Part shown: piece by piece, positions 28,363 through 38,244 of the stretch | Numbering within the stretch: position 1 is the stretch's first letter | Layout: every line of letters starts with the position of its first letter | Assembly: GCF_000685295.1 (NCBI RefSeq) | Contig: NZ_ARYL01000004.1 | Location: 62,001-126,000, forward strand | Reading direction: 5' to 3' | Source of the DNA: Hyphomonas oceanitis SCH89 | GTDB lineage: Bacteria; Pseudomonadota; Alphaproteobacteria; Caulobacterales; Hyphomonadaceae | Length of the DNA: 64,000 nucleotides | Notes under the pieces: generated by a model | The model's database searches: none | What the model was told of the DNA's origin: nothing | Seen by the model: only the letters and a program-made list of their open reading frames with translations | Made by a program: the position numbers and the translations under genes

Positions 28363-28908
28363 ATGGAAACGTCCGATCAAAACAGACCGACCCAAGAGCG
28401 CGCTGCGCTTCAGAGGCTTTTGCGGCGACGGGGTCGGAGGGGGAAAGTCGGTGCAAACGCCAAGACCACGATCAAGAGCTGGGCGGAGTATAACGAGGTG
28501 AACTTCGCACCTTCAGGCGATCATTCGCGGTCGACAAAATTCTTGGTGATCGCAGTCGCCGTTCTGTTGGTGATCGTATTTCCGGCGAGCTTGATGATCG
28601 TACAATCCGCGCACTCTCATCCACGCACAATGCATGAGATCCTTGGAAGCGCACTCGAATCCATCATGCATGTATCTATCGGTCTCATCATTGTGGCAGT
28701 ACTGGGCGCGGTCGGCGTTCTTCTCATTAGCCCATTTCTCTGGCTTTACGCGCGACTTGACCGGGATAACCCTGCTGCCCGCCGGTCACTCAGCGCTCAT
28801 GCCGATCGCATCAATGCTCGCCACCAAGCCGCAATGCCGCCGCGCGACGGCGCTGGCGTCGGAACTGTAGCCGCCGCCGAGAACAGCGCAGAGCGGGACG
28901 GCCTGTGA
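28363..28908 (+). CDS. Hypothetical protein with two membrane segments, 181 aa
   Basis: Unrecognised inner-membrane protein. A basic N-terminus (LLRRRGRRGK) precedes a first helix FLVIAVAVLLVIVFPASLMIV and a second helix HVSIGLIIVAVLGAVGVLLI, after which the C-terminal tail is polar. GGAGGTG lies directly upstream of the ATG, supporting the start. Base composition is AT-richer than nearby genes. The last 41 codons overlap the 3' end of the converging deacetylase gene by 123 bases, so one of the two 3' ends may be extended by a lost stop codon. Confidence 0.65.
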   Translation: METSDQNRPTQERAALQRLLRRRGRRGKVGANAKTTIKSWAEYNEVNFAPSGDHSRSTKFLVIAVAVLLVIVFPASLMIVQSAHSHPRTMHEILGSALESIMHVSIGLIIVAVLGAVGVLLISPFLWLYARLDRDNPAARRSLSAHADRINARHQAAMPPRDGAGVGTVAAAENSAERDGL

Positions 28909-29691
28909 GGCGCAGGCCTCGGCCACGTAGCGGTCGCGGGCGGCGAGGCCTGCGTCGCTGAGGCTGAGTAGACCGAGCCGGTCGTCGGCATGGGGATCGA
29001 CCCCCGCATTGTAGAAGACAAGGTCCGGCTGGCTGGCCAGCGCTTCAGCCACGAGCGTTTCCAGCGCCGCGAGATAGGCCGCATCGCCCGTGCCCTTCGG
29101 CAGGCCGATATCAAGATCAGAGGGCGGCTTCTCGCGCGGCCAGTTCTGTTCGCAATGCAGCGAGGCGGTGAAGGCGCGTGGCTCGGCACCCAGGATCAGC
29201 GCGGTGCCGTCACCATGGTGCACATCGCAATCGACCACGGCAACGCGGCGCACGGCGCCTTCCTGCAAAAGCAGCAGGGCCCCCACGGCCACATCATTGA
29301 ACACGCAAAAGCCCGCGCCGCCATCCGGCCCGGCATGGTGGCTGCCCCCGGCGAGGTTCACCGCCGCGCCATGTTCCAGCGCAAGCCGCGCGGCAAGGCA
29401 GGTGCCGCCCACGGCTGCGCGCGAGCGCCGGGCAATGGCGGGCGTGATCTCGAAGCCGATCTTGCGGGCGGCTTTGGCGTCCAGCGTCTGGCCGAGAATG
29501 GCGCCGACATAGGCCGGGTCATGCGCAAGGTGCAGCCAGGCCTCGGGCGCCAGCAGCGGCTCGAAGAACTCGTAACCCGCCGCGCGGAGCATATCCGCCA
29601 CCAGCGCGTATTTGCGCATGGGGAAGCGGTGGTCGTCCGGCACGGTGCGGGCGTCATAGTCAGGATGATGAACGAGCGGGAGCATGGGCAT
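28786..29691 (-). CDS. Histone deacetylase / acetylpolyamine amidohydrolase family protein
   Basis: A zinc hydrolase of about 301 residues of the arginase-deacetylase fold. Motifs: LVHHPDYDARTVPDDHRFPM at the start, the His-His pair in GGSHHAGPDGGAGFCVFND, zinc ligands in VVDCDVHHGDGTA (Asp and His) and a second Asp in YNAGVDPHADDRLG, then the Gly-rich LGGGYS. In bacteria these enzymes remove acetyl groups from small amines or proteins. Two neighbouring ATGs (29691, 29685) are equally plausible; further upstream starts have no ribosome site. Divergent from the pirin gene. Confidence 0.9.
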   Translation of the reverse strand: MPMLPLVHHPDYDARTVPDDHRFPMRKYALVADMLRAAGYEFFEPLLAPEAWLHLAHDPAYVGAILGQTLDAKAARKIGFEITPAIARRSRAAVGGTCLAARLALEHGAAVNLAGGSHHAGPDGGAGFCVFNDVAVGALLLLQEGAVRRVAVVDCDVHHGDGTALILGAEPRAFTASLHCEQNWPREKPPSDLDIGLPKGTGDAAYLAALETLVAEALASQPDLVFYNAGVDPHADDRLGLLSLSDAGLAARDRYVAEACASQAVPLCAVLGGGYSSDASAVARRHCGLVASIDAIGMSAE

Positions 29692-29825
29692 GAGGTAGCG
29701 GATTTCGCGGCGGCGTCCAGTCATGCGCAAAACGCATAAATGTGATCCAGCCGCCGCCCTACATGGGAACTCAGGCCATGCCATATAGCTTTCAACACCA
29801 ACACTTATACGGATGGAGCACACCG

Positions 29826-30521
29826 ATGATTGACATTCGACGCTTTGAAAACCTGGGCCGCTTCAAGAATGAGTGGCTGAACGCAAACTATCACTTCTCC
29901 TTCTCGGGCTATCACGACCCGCGCCGCATGGGCGAAGGCGCCCTGCGCGTCTGGAACGATGACACGATCGAGCCGCATACCGGCTTCCCGCCGCATGGCC
30001 ACCAGTCCATGGAGATCATCACCTATGTCCGCAAAGGGGCGATCACCCACAAGGACTCACTGGGCAATCATGGCCGCACCGAAGCCGGTGACGTTCAGGT
30101 GATGAGCGCCGGCAGCGGTGTGCAGCATGCGGAATGGAACGAGGAAGACGAAGCCACGACCCTGTTCCAGATATGGATCCAGCCACGCTCGGCTGGCGGC
30201 AAGCCCAGTTGGGGCGCCCGCAAGTTTCCGAAAGGCGAACGCTCCGGCAACTGGGCGCTGCTCGCCTCCGGAGACGGCGACAAGGACAGCCTTGTCATCA
30301 ATCAGGACGCCAAGATTCTGGGCGCCACTCTGAAGACGGGCGAAAAGCTGACCTATGAGGTGACCGCAGGTCGCCACGGCTATCTCGTTCTGGCCGCCGG
30401 TTCGGTGACGTTGAATGGCGAAACGCTGAAAGCCCGCGACGGCGTTGCCGTGACGGGGGCCGAGACCCTGACGCTGGAAGGCGTCGAGGATGCCGAGATC
30501 GTCTTTGTTGATACGGTTTGA
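29826..30521 (+). CDS. Pirin family protein (bicupin)
   Basis: A 231-residue YhaK-like pirin. The N-terminal cupin has FGYHDP-like FSGYHDPRRMGEG, then the metal-binding PPHGHQSMEIITYV (two His and a Glu) and QVMSAGSGVQHAEWNE with a further His, as in pirins that bind Fe or oxidise quercetin. The C-terminal domain lacks metal ligands, as usual. ATG 29826 follows a GGAG site; the longer frame from 29742 is unsupported. Pirins are linked to oxidative and aldehyde stress. Confidence 0.9.
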   Translation: MIDIRRFENLGRFKNEWLNANYHFSFSGYHDPRRMGEGALRVWNDDTIEPHTGFPPHGHQSMEIITYVRKGAITHKDSLGNHGRTEAGDVQVMSAGSGVQHAEWNEEDEATTLFQIWIQPRSAGGKPSWGARKFPKGERSGNWALLASGDGDKDSLVINQDAKILGATLKTGEKLTYEVTAGRHGYLVLAAGSVTLNGETLKARDGVAVTGAETLTLEGVEDAEIVFVDTV

Positions 30522-30599
30522 CCTTTCCGTCAGGCCCACCTACCAGCCAGCCTGAGCCATGTGACCCGCGTGGCTCAGGTCTGACAGGGGGACGCCACC

Positions 30600-30911
30600 T
30601 TGAAAATCATCCGCAGCAAAGACTTTACCGCACCGCAAGCCTGGGGCGCGCTGGATGTCGCAAACATGGGCGGCATCACAACGCGCCTTCACTGGACGGA
30701 TCAGCCCTACAAGTGGCACGTCAATGACGGCGAGGAAGTGTTCGCCGTGCTCGATGGCATTGTCGACATGCACTATCGCGAGGACGGCGAGGAGAAAGTC
30801 GTCACGCTAACAACGGGCGATGTCTTCTTCGCCGGGATCGGGTGCGAGCATGTCGCCCATCCGCAAGGCGAAGCCCGCATACTCGTCGTCGAACGCGAAG
30901 GCAGTGTCTGA
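30600..30911 (+). CDS. Small cupin protein, TTG start
   Basis: A 103-residue single cupin domain. KWHVNDGEEVFAVLDG gives the first cupin motif with His and Glu, and LTTGDVFFAGIGCEHVAHPQ the second with His. The TTG at 30600 is preceded by GGGGG at suitable spacing and no ATG fits, so TTG is the likely start. It follows the pirin gene on the same strand by about 80 bases and may share its transcript. Substrate unknown. Confidence 0.85.
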   Translation: MKIIRSKDFTAPQAWGALDVANMGGITTRLHWTDQPYKWHVNDGEEVFAVLDGIVDMHYREDGEEKVVTLTTGDVFFAGIGCEHVAHPQGEARILVVEREGSV

Positions 30912-30994
30912 CGCGCCGCTCACAGCCCCGTGACTTCAGGAACATGCGGCCGCATGCTACATTGATCATGAGGACAATTCAGGAGAATGATCCC

Positions 30995-31492
30995 ATGAAA
31001 TACCTACTTGCTGCTGCCTCTTTCGCCCTGCTTGCAACGCCTGCCGCACTGGCGACCGAAATCGATGTTGGTTACTCGACTGACTTTCAGGAAAAGCTCC
31101 AGGATGATTATGGCGCCCGCGAAGGCACCTATCTAGCCGACTCGATCAAGGAAGACCTGAAGCGCGAATTCAAGGCCGCCAGCCTGAATGTCGACCGCGT
31201 CAGCGTCACCATCGAGAAAGCCACACCAAACAAGCCGACATTCAAACAGCTCGGCGACAAGCCCGGCCTTGACTACGGCGCTTCCCGCAGCATTGGCGGC
31301 ATGAAACTGTCGGCGACCGCGTTCGATGCGAGCGGCACCGAGATGGGCTCCATGACCTATGACTGGTTCGAGACCGACATCCGCTATTCCGGTATCGCCA
31401 CATGGCAGGACGCCAAGCGTTCGGCTGACCGCTTTGCCCGCAAGTTTGCGAAACAACTCGCAGGCGCGCCAGCTGACGAAGTGGAATCCTGA
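30995..31492 (+). CDS. Secreted hypothetical protein, 165 aa
   Basis: A signal peptide MKYLLAAASFALLATPAALA is followed by a mature domain of about 145 residues with alternating charged and hydrophobic positions (RVSVTIEKATPNKPTFKQLG, MKLSATAFDASGTEMGSMTY). I recognise no family; the pattern of a short strand with a conserved-looking YDWFETDIRYSG suggests a periplasmic or outer-membrane-associated beta-fold. AGGAGAA lies upstream of the ATG. It converges on queD. Confidence 0.75.
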   Translation: MKYLLAAASFALLATPAALATEIDVGYSTDFQEKLQDDYGAREGTYLADSIKEDLKREFKAASLNVDRVSVTIEKATPNKPTFKQLGDKPGLDYGASRSIGGMKLSATAFDASGTEMGSMTYDWFETDIRYSGIATWQDAKRSADRFARKFAKQLAGAPADEVES

Positions 31493-31510
31493 TCGCTTGC
31501 GCGAGCCGGT

Positions 31511-31930
31511 TTAAAGCACCAGTTCGCAGCGCTCATTGAGGCTTGGCCGGGCCACCGCAACGCGGGTCAGGCCCGGCAGGCCCGGCGCCAGATCAGCCGC
31601 CGCCCAGAGGCATATGCGCTCAAGCGTCGGCACGTCCAGGCCCTCAATCTCGTTCAGCAGCTTGTGGTCCAGCTTCGCAGCCGTGGCCTCCAGCGTGGCT
31701 GTGAGATGAGAGAAATCCTCGACCCATTGCTCTCCGGCTTTCACCGTTCCGGCCACCGTGGCTTCCAGACGGAAGGAATGCCCGTGGACATTGCGATAGG
31801 GATGGCCCTCGGGCTTGCCGCCCATGTAGTGTGCCGCCTCGAAGGTCACCGCTTTGGAGATTTCGAAGACACGGCCTTCCACGCTCAGGGAAGCCCGATC
31901 AGTTTGTGCGTTTGCAAGCTCAGTCGCCAT
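31511..31930 (-). CDS. queD: 6-carboxytetrahydropterin synthase
   Basis: QueD, second step of queuosine precursor synthesis, 139 residues. The zinc-binding triad is FEAAHYM and YRNVHGHSFRLEA (three His); the catalytic region WVEDFSHL and the Asp-His in KLDHKLLNEI follow, then PTLERICLW. Its N-terminal codons overlap the end of queE by 46 bases, so translation is coupled. Usual family length is 120-140. Confidence 0.92.
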   Translation of the reverse strand: MATELANAQTDRASLSVEGRVFEISKAVTFEAAHYMGGKPEGHPYRNVHGHSFRLEATVAGTVKAGEQWVEDFSHLTATLEATAAKLDHKLLNEIEGLDVPTLERICLWAAADLAPGLPGLTRVAVARPSLNERCELVL

Positions 31931-32532
31931 TGGGGATTCTTCATACAATAGGTCGTTGCGGCCTGAATATTTCGGGCCTGGTCCGGGTCGTCCTTCGGTT
32001 GCAGGAAAAAGTGCGAAAAGTCCAGTTTCGAGAACCGTTCCGGCTGCGCTTCGGCTTCGTCCTGCGGATAGACCAGTTTCAGCTCGCTGCCGCGTGTCTG
32101 CACCAGAGGCGCATTGGCCTTCGGGCTGACGCAGATCCAGTCGAGGCCTTCGGGCGCCGCGATCGTGCCGTTTGTCTCGACGCCGATCTCGAAGCCTTCG
32201 GCCTTGAGAGCGGCAATCAGGGGCGCATCGAGCTGCAGCAGTGGCTCGCCGCCCGTGCAGACAACATAGCGCGGGCCAGCCTCGCCGGCCTCGGCTTCCC
32301 AGATCGCCTTCACATGGGTCGCCAGGTCTTCCGCCGCGCGGAACTTGCCGCCATTGACGCCATTCGTGCCGACAAAGTCGGTGTCGCAGAAACGGCAGAC
32401 GGCCTTGTCGCGGTCGCGCTCCAGCCCCGACCACAAGTTGCATCCGGCAAAGCGCAGGAAAACGGCCGCGCGGCCGGTTTGCGCGCCTTCGCCCTGCAGC
32501 GTGTAATAGGCTTCCTTGACGGTCCAGGTCAT
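31885..32532 (-). CDS. queE: 7-carboxy-7-deazaguanine synthase
   Basis: Radical SAM enzyme of 215 residues that forms the deazaguanine ring. The cluster-binding region is the long-loop variant: GCNLWSG, then 8 residues later CRFCDTDF, giving C-X14-C-X2-C. Other motifs are [20 protein letters not shown] split into YTLQGEG and VFLRFAGC, and [13 protein letters not shown] 32532 overlaps the queC stop (ATGA). Order queC-queE-queD is the normal operon for preQ0 synthesis. Confidence 0.94.
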   Translation of the reverse strand: MTWTVKEAYYTLQGEGAQTGRAAVFLRFAGCNLWSGLERDRDKAVCRFCDTDFVGTNGVNGGKFRAAEDLATHVKAIWEAEAGEAGPRYVVCTGGEPLLQLDAPLIAALKAEGFEIGVETNGTIAAPEGLDWICVSPKANAPLVQTRGSELKLVYPQDEAEAQPERFSKLDFSHFFLQPKDDPDQARNIQAATTYCMKNPQWRLSLQTHKLIGLP

Positions 32533-33236
32533 GCGCCGGCCTTCCAGCGCTGCCAGCCACTGGAGCGCAGTTCGCAGGCCGGGCACGTGCCACAGCCATA
32601 GCCCCACTCATGCCGGCGTGTGCGGTCACCGAGGTAGCAGGTATGGGTCTCTTCCGTGATCAGATCGACCAGCGCCTGACCGCCTGTCTCCTCGGCGAGG
32701 GCCCATGTTCCTGCCTTGTCGACATACATTAGCGGTGTCTCGATCCGGACAGTGGAATCGAGCCCGAGCTGGAGCGTCTGCTCTTGCGCGGCGAGGGTGG
32801 CGGCGCGGCAATCGGGATAGCCCGAATAGTCCGTTTCGCACATGCCGCCGACGAGGACGTCGATACCCCGGCGATAGGCCAAAGCCCCCGCCAGCGTGAA
32901 GAAAAGCAGGTTGCGACCTGGCACGAAAGTTGACGGCAGGCCCGCCTCAGTCATCTCGATGGCAACGTCGTCGGTCATCGCGCTTTCGCCGAGCGACTTC
33001 AGGACACTCGCGTCCAGCATGTGGTCGGCGCCGAGGCGCTCGCCCCATTCGGGAAACTGCGCACGAATCGAATCGATGAATCGCGTCCGGCATTCCAGTT
33101 CCACGCGATGGCGCTGGCCGTAATCGAAGCCCAAAGTCTCGACCCTTCCGTAGCGTCTTAACGCAACGGCAAGGCATGTCGCCGAGTCCTGTCCCCCTGA
33201 GAAAAGCACGAGTGCGGATGTGTTCTTGTCTGTCAT
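32529..33236 (-). CDS. queC: 7-cyano-7-deazaguanine synthase
   Basis: QueC converts 7-carboxy-7-deazaguanine to preQ0 with ATP and ammonia, 235 residues. The PP-loop is [14 protein letters not shown], followed by [18 protein letters not shown] and the C-terminal zinc site [10 protein letters not shown]. First gene of the queCED operon. I searched the leader by eye for a preQ1-I type aptamer and did not find the conserved core. Confidence 0.95.
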   Translation of the reverse strand: MTDKNTSALVLFSGGQDSATCLAVALRRYGRVETLGFDYGQRHRVELECRTRFIDSIRAQFPEWGERLGADHMLDASVLKSLGESAMTDDVAIEMTEAGLPSTFVPGRNLLFFTLAGALAYRRGIDVLVGGMCETDYSGYPDCRAATLAAQEQTLQLGLDSTVRIETPLMYVDKAGTWALAEETGGQALVDLITEETHTCYLGDRTRRHEWGYGCGTCPACELRSSGWQRWKAGA

Positions 33237-33310
33237 GGATCGCCTGTAACAGCCTGTCGGAATGGGGCCAAGCGGCAGCGTTACATTAATGACACCTACC
33301 CCAAACCAAA

Positions 33311-33339
33311 TGCATGGGGGCCATGCAAATATGTTGACA
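33311..33339 (+). promoter_or_regulatory. Inverted repeat and -35 box upstream of the TonB receptor
   Basis: A perfect inverted repeat TGCATGG-GGG-CCATGCA (33311-33327) is followed by TTGACA at 33334-33339. A possible -10 (GATGAT) lies about 21-22 bases on, so the promoter call is tentative. The repeat is placed where a repressor operator could sit. Confidence 0.4.
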
Positions 33340-33458
33340 TTGGGGTCCCACTCAATTTCTGATGATAGGTGAAGTGGTCCCGCCAATGAGGACGCTCATC
33401 AAAATCAGTTAGATCGTGGCTTGCCATCCCGACGAGCCCGAGGGGAGGAAAATTAAGA

Positions 33459-36284
33459 ATGACTCGCAGAAAAGACTCGAAAACCGTCTTGTTTGCCGGC
33501 GCTTCGGCGCTGGCAATGGTCCTTTTGTCTGGACAGGCAGTTGCGCAAGAAGGTGACACGCCGTCGGCGGTGGACGACGCATCGAACCCGCGTATGCTTG
33601 ATCGCGTGGTTGTGACGACCCAGAAACGGTCGGAAAGCATCCAGGATGTTCCTATCGCGGTTTCAGCATTTGATCCGGAAAACCTGGATCGTTTGAACAT
33701 CAACACCGGTGCCGATCTCCAGTTCAACATCCCGAACTTCCAATCTTCGCAAGGTAACTTCTCGGCCGGTTCGATCTCGATTCGTGGTATCGTAAACGCG
33801 GCTGTTGGCGCGTCTTCCGATGATGCAGTTGGCACTCACATCAACGGCGTCCCATCCTCCGGTTCATACATTCTTGAAACAGAATTGTTCGATGTCGAAC
33901 GCGTCGAGATCCTTCGGGGACCGCAGGGCACACTCTACGGCCGCAACGCGACGGGCGGTGTGCTGAACGCTGTGACCGCAAAGCCAATTTATGATGAATT
34001 CTCTGCTAACCTCCAGGGTTCATATGGCGAATACAACATGCAGAAGCTTACGGGCTACGTGAACATTCCTTTCGGTGATGATTTCGGCGTACGCCTCGCG
34101 GGCTTTACTTTGAAGCGCGACGGTTTCTCTGATGCGATACTGCCGGACGGCTCTAAGCAGGACGTTGATGGACGCGATCTGAGTGCCCTGCGTGCAACGA
34201 TTGGAGGCGACTTCAGCGACAACTCCAGCTTCTGGCTCATGTACGAAACATATGATGAGGATTCGACACGGACCCGCTCGACGAAGCAGCTCTGCACAAA
34301 AGATACACGTCCGTTTCCGTTCAACCAGGGTTGTACGCCGTACGAGACATCCGGCCTCGGATACGCACGTGACGGAAATGGGAATCCGATCTAGGTGCGC
34401 CCGGGATTTGGAACCGTTAATTCCGCCGGGACGCTCGGCGGCGTTCTTGCCGCCAATCTCGGGCTCTACAACGCGTTCGGAACGGACTCCAACGCCGGAA
34501 ATACAACGTCGTCCAACCTACGGGAGTTCGAAACCAACCTCGTTCCTAAGTTTGTCTCCAGCCAGCAGACGATCACTGGCCAGTTCCAGCATGACTTCGA
34601 CAATGACCTGAGCATGACTCTGCTTGGCTCCTACAATGACAGCAGCCGGGAGTTTACCGACGATTATAACAAAGGCATCGGTTCGGTTAAATTCAACATT
34701 ACTCCTCTGACACCCGACCTCGACGGCGATGGTGATGGTGACTTCCTGGGTTATACGGCGCTGACGGGCCAGCCCTTACCTTTTGATTCACGTATGCGCG
34801 TACCGGCCGACACGCTGCTGGCAACGGACCGTGCTGCCCAGGCTTTCATAACGACCAGTTTCGAAGCCCGCCTTCAATCTGACTATGAAGGCCCATTCAA
34901 CTTCACAGTTGGTGCCCTTAGCCTGAACGCCGAAGGGAACGCTGACTATAACGTGTTTTTTAATACGGCCGAAGCACTTGGTGTCGCCACAGGCTTGCCT
35001 GGCGACCGGACCTACTTCCGTAGCAATAGCCCTTATGAGCTGGACGCCAAAGCAGTCTTCGGTGAAGTCTATTACAATATGACCGATGACTTCAAATGGA
35101 CCCTGGGTCTTCGCTATACGGATGACCAAAAGTCTCAGAAGAACACACCCAGCCTTCTGCTTGAGCCAGCCGGCCCTGCCGGTGCCTATGATGACGGAGG
35201 CCGCCTCAACGGTGAATTTGAGGGCGGGCCGGTTCAAAAAGCCGACTTCCAAGAACTCACCGGCCGCTTTGGTTTCGACTGGCAGTTGGGCGATTTTGGT
35301 CCGACCGATGAAACGTTGCTCTATGCCTTTGTTTCACGCGGTTATAAGGGTGGCGGCATCAACCCGCCGCAATCGGCTGGTCTTGTCACTGTGAAAAATA
35401 CATTCGATCCGGAATTTATCAACGCGTTTGAGGTCGGCACCAAGAGCACGCTCTTTGGTGGCGCAGGCCAGATGAACTTGGCGGCCTTCTATTACGACTA
35501 TAAAGGCTACCAAATCTCATCGATCGTGAACCGCTCTTCGATTAACGAAAATGTCGACGCGAAGGTCGCAGGTTTCGAGGCAGAATTCTACTGGCAGATG
35601 ACCAACAATTTCCGGGTCGACACAACACTCGGTCTGCTGAGCGCTAAGCTCAAGGATCAAAGCTTGCTCGACACATACGACCAGACAGGCGGCGACCCGA
35701 ACTGGCTCATCGTCAAGGATGCTGCCACGACACAGAACTGTGTCGCCAGCGCTGCTGGTGTGGGAGCACTTCTCGCTGCGACGGCTGGAACGCCCTTGGC
35801 AGGTACGCCTGCTCTGATCTGTAGTCCGGCGCAGCTGAACGCAACGCTAGCGACTTTCCTGGGTCAAGCAACGGCCGATGCCCTTACACCAGCTCTGGCA
35901 CCAAATGGTATTCAGACCGATGTGTCGGACAATTTCTTGCCACGTGCGCCGGAAACCACCCTCTCGGTGGGAGCACAGTACGAAATGGAGCTGGGTGAAA
36001 ACTGGAGCACCATCCTGCGGGGTGACTTCTACTACCAGGCCGATATGTACTCGCGGATCTTCAACCTTGAAGCCGACAAGATCGACAGCTGGCAGAACGC
36101 GAACGCGTCCCTCACGTTCACAAATGAAGGCGCCGGTTTCGAAGTGGAACTCTACGTCAAGAACCTTCTCGAGGATGACCAGATAACGTCGCAATACCTC
36201 ACAGACGCATCGTCGGGTCTCTACACCAATGTATTCCTTCTGGAGCCGCGCCAGTTTGGTATCCGGGTCGGTAAATCCTGGTAA
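33459..36284 (+). pseudogene. TonB-dependent receptor interrupted by an in-frame amber codon
   Basis: An outer-membrane siderophore/nutrient receptor of about 941 codons with one TAG at 34392-34394 after residue 311; both halves are in the same frame. The first half has a signal peptide (FAGASALAMVLLSGQAVAQ), then the plug domain (DRVVVTTQKRSESIQDVPIAVS, RGPQGTLYGRNATGGVLN). The second half carries the beta-barrel (ELTGRFGFDWQLGDFG, FEVGTKSTLFGGAGQMNLAA) and ends GIRVGKSW with the terminal aromatic typical of barrel insertion. The stop lies in a predicted extracellular loop. Apart from the stop the frame is intact, so the change is recent, a sequence error, or is read through. Confidence 0.88.
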
Positions 36285-36298
36285 GACGCCACGAACTG

Positions 36299-36363
36299 CG
36301 CGGCGGGCTCAAGACCCGCCGCGTCACAAACTGGGGCAGCTCGCAGGAGCTGCCCCTTTTTTT
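36299..36363 (+). terminator. Double-hairpin terminator after the TonB receptor
   Basis: A first stem CGCGGCGGG/CCCGCCGCG (36299-36323) is followed by a second, GGGGCAGCTC/GAGCTGCCCC (36333-36356), and then seven T. It is among the strongest terminators in the window. Confidence 0.92.
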
Positions 36364-36429
36364 GTTTGGTCCGCGCGCCGCAGCAGACTATCCTGCCTGT
36401 CATATTTCAGAACAAGGATACGGGTTATC

Positions 36430-37560
36430 ATGCGCTTTTACCCAGCAGGCCTCGCCGCTGCTCTCATGCTCGCCGCCTGTGGCAGCGCCGCCGAAAACAC
36501 GCCAACCGTCAGCAGCGATGTCAAACTGAAGCTCACGCCGGTCGTTACCGAGGCCGAATTCCCGTGGGGCATGGCCTTCCTGCCGAATGGGGACCTGCTG
36601 TTCACCGAAAAGGAAGGCGGCCTGAAATATGTCGCCGGCGGCGAAGGCACACCGACATCCGTCAGCGGCCTGCCGCCTGCCTATATCGAAGGCCAGGCCG
36701 GCTATCTGGGCATTGCGCTGGACCCGGACTTTGCCACCAACCGGCAGGTCTACATTTCCTATTCCAAGGGCGATGACGCGGCCAATGGCGCCGCAATCAT
36801 TCATGGCCGCCTGAGCGATGATGGCAGCGCGCTGGAAGACGTGACCGAAATCTTCTGGGCCGACCGGCGCGACACGGCCTACCATTTCGGCTCGCGCCTT
36901 CAGTTCGCCAGTGACGGCACGCTCTATGCGACGCTGGGCGAGGGCTTCAAATACATGGAGCAGGCGCAGGACCCGAAAATTACGCATGGCTCGATCATCC
37001 GTATCAACAAGGATGGCAGCATCCCCGCCGACAATCCCTTCGCCGATGGCGCGGTCGGCAATCCGGCGGTCTGGTCCTATGGCCACCGCAATGAGCAGGG
37101 CCTCTACTATGACGCCGAGACAGACACGCTCTACGAGACCGAGCACGGGCCGAAGGGCGGCGACGAGTTCAACATCATCAAGAAGGGCGCCAATTATGGC
37201 TGGCCCAAAATCACCTATGGCGTCGACTATGACGGCACAATCATCACCGACCAGACCGAGGCCGAAGGCATGGAACAGCCGCTGACTTATTGGGTGCCAT
37301 CCATTGCGCCATCAGGCCTCACCAAGCTGACCAGCGATGTCTATCCGGGCTGGAAGGGCGACATTTTCACTGGCGGCATGAACGGCCCGGCAGGCCTGAA
37401 ACTGGTGCGCATCGACATGGAAGACGGCAAGGTCGCCGGCAAGGAAGACCTGCTGGTTGACGAATACGCGATCCGCGACGTGATCCAGGGGCCGGACGGC
37501 CACCTCTACGTGGCCACCAAGGACATGGACGGCATCTTCCGCGTGGATCTGGCGGAATAG
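36430..37560 (+). CDS. PQQ-dependent sugar dehydrogenase, lipoprotein
   Basis: A 376-residue beta-propeller of the glucose/sorbosone dehydrogenase (YliI/Asd) family. An N-terminal lipoprotein signal has the lipobox LAAC at residues about 13-16. Characteristic stretches are WGMAFLPNGDLLFTEKEGG, GYLGIALDPDFATN, HFGSRLQFASDGTLYATLGE, GHRNEQGLYYD and EHGPKGGDEFNII. Such enzymes oxidise soluble aldose sugars in the periplasm using PQQ. No PQQ synthesis genes lie in the window. It converges on recR with three bases between the stops. Confidence 0.9.
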   Translation: MRFYPAGLAAALMLAACGSAAENTPTVSSDVKLKLTPVVTEAEFPWGMAFLPNGDLLFTEKEGGLKYVAGGEGTPTSVSGLPPAYIEGQAGYLGIALDPDFATNRQVYISYSKGDDAANGAAIIHGRLSDDGSALEDVTEIFWADRRDTAYHFGSRLQFASDGTLYATLGEGFKYMEQAQDPKITHGSIIRINKDGSIPADNPFADGAVGNPAVWSYGHRNEQGLYYDAETDTLYETEHGPKGGDEFNIIKKGANYGWPKITYGVDYDGTIITDQTEAEGMEQPLTYWVPSIAPSGLTKLTSDVYPGWKGDIFTGGMNGPAGLKLVRIDMEDGKVAGKEDLLVDEYAIRDVIQGPDGHLYVATKDMDGIFRVDLAE

Positions 37561-37563
37561 CGC

Positions 37564-38175
37564 CTAGCGCTTGACGTCCCGGCGCGACCTGAGGGCGGCG
37601 GCCAGCGTGCCGTCGTCCAGATGGTCGAGTTCGCCGCCAACGGGTACACCATGGGCAAGGCGGGTGACTTCCACGCCCGTTCCCTCCAGCATGTCGGCGA
37701 CATAATGGGCCGTTGTCTGCCCGTCCACGGTGGCATTCAGGGCGAGAATGACTTCGCGAATGCCGCCCGCCTCGACGCGGCCGACCAGCGGACCGATGTG
37801 GAGGTCATCCGGGCCGATGCCGTCAATCGCCGAGAGGACGCCGCCGAGCACATGGTAGCGCCCCCGGAAAGCCCCGCCGCGCTCCAGCGCCCAGAGGTCC
37901 GGCACATCTTCCACAACACAGATCACGCCATCGTCGCGGCCATCGGCCTGGCAAACGGCGCAGGGCTGGACCGTGTCGAAATTCCCGCAGATCTCGCAGC
38001 GATCGATCTTCTCGCCTGCGTCGCGCAGGGCATCGGCCAAGGGTAGCAGCATCTGGTCCTTGCGCTTCAGGAGGAACAGCACGGCGCGCCGGGCCGAGCG
38101 CGGGCCAAAGCCGGGCAACCGGGCCATCAGCTCGATCAGGCGAAGAAGTTCAGGACCAGCGGAGCGTTGGGACAT
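37564..38175 (-). CDS. recR: Recombination mediator protein RecR
   Basis: A 203-residue RecR. Helix-hairpin-helix near [11 protein letters not shown], a zinc finger [16 protein letters not shown], the [18 protein letters not shown] and the [15 protein letters not shown] segment are all present. With RecF (start of window) and RecO it loads RecA at gaps. It belongs to the conserved dnaX-ybaB-recR cluster, but an APH-like gene intervenes here. ATG 38175 is preferred to an upstream TTG. Confidence 0.95.
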   Translation of the reverse strand: MSQRSAGPELLRLIELMARLPGFGPRSARRAVLFLLKRKDQMLLPLADALRDAGEKIDRCEICGNFDTVQPCAVCQADGRDDGVICVVEDVPDLWALERGGAFRGRYHVLGGVLSAIDGIGPDDLHIGPLVGRVEAGGIREVILALNATVDGQTTAHYVADMLEGTGVEVTRLAHGVPVGGELDHLDDGTLAAALRSRRDVKR

Positions 38176-38244
38176 GCGATCAGTCTCTGCCCGAGTCTGC
38201 TGTGGCAAGGCAAGGCCGAATGCGGGTTCCGCTTCTGTTGAGGG

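Noticed and set aside
33237-33458. preQ1 riboswitch before queC
   Set aside because: The conserved preQ1-I loop and tail were not found on the minus strand leader; the dyad there is better explained as a receptor operator.
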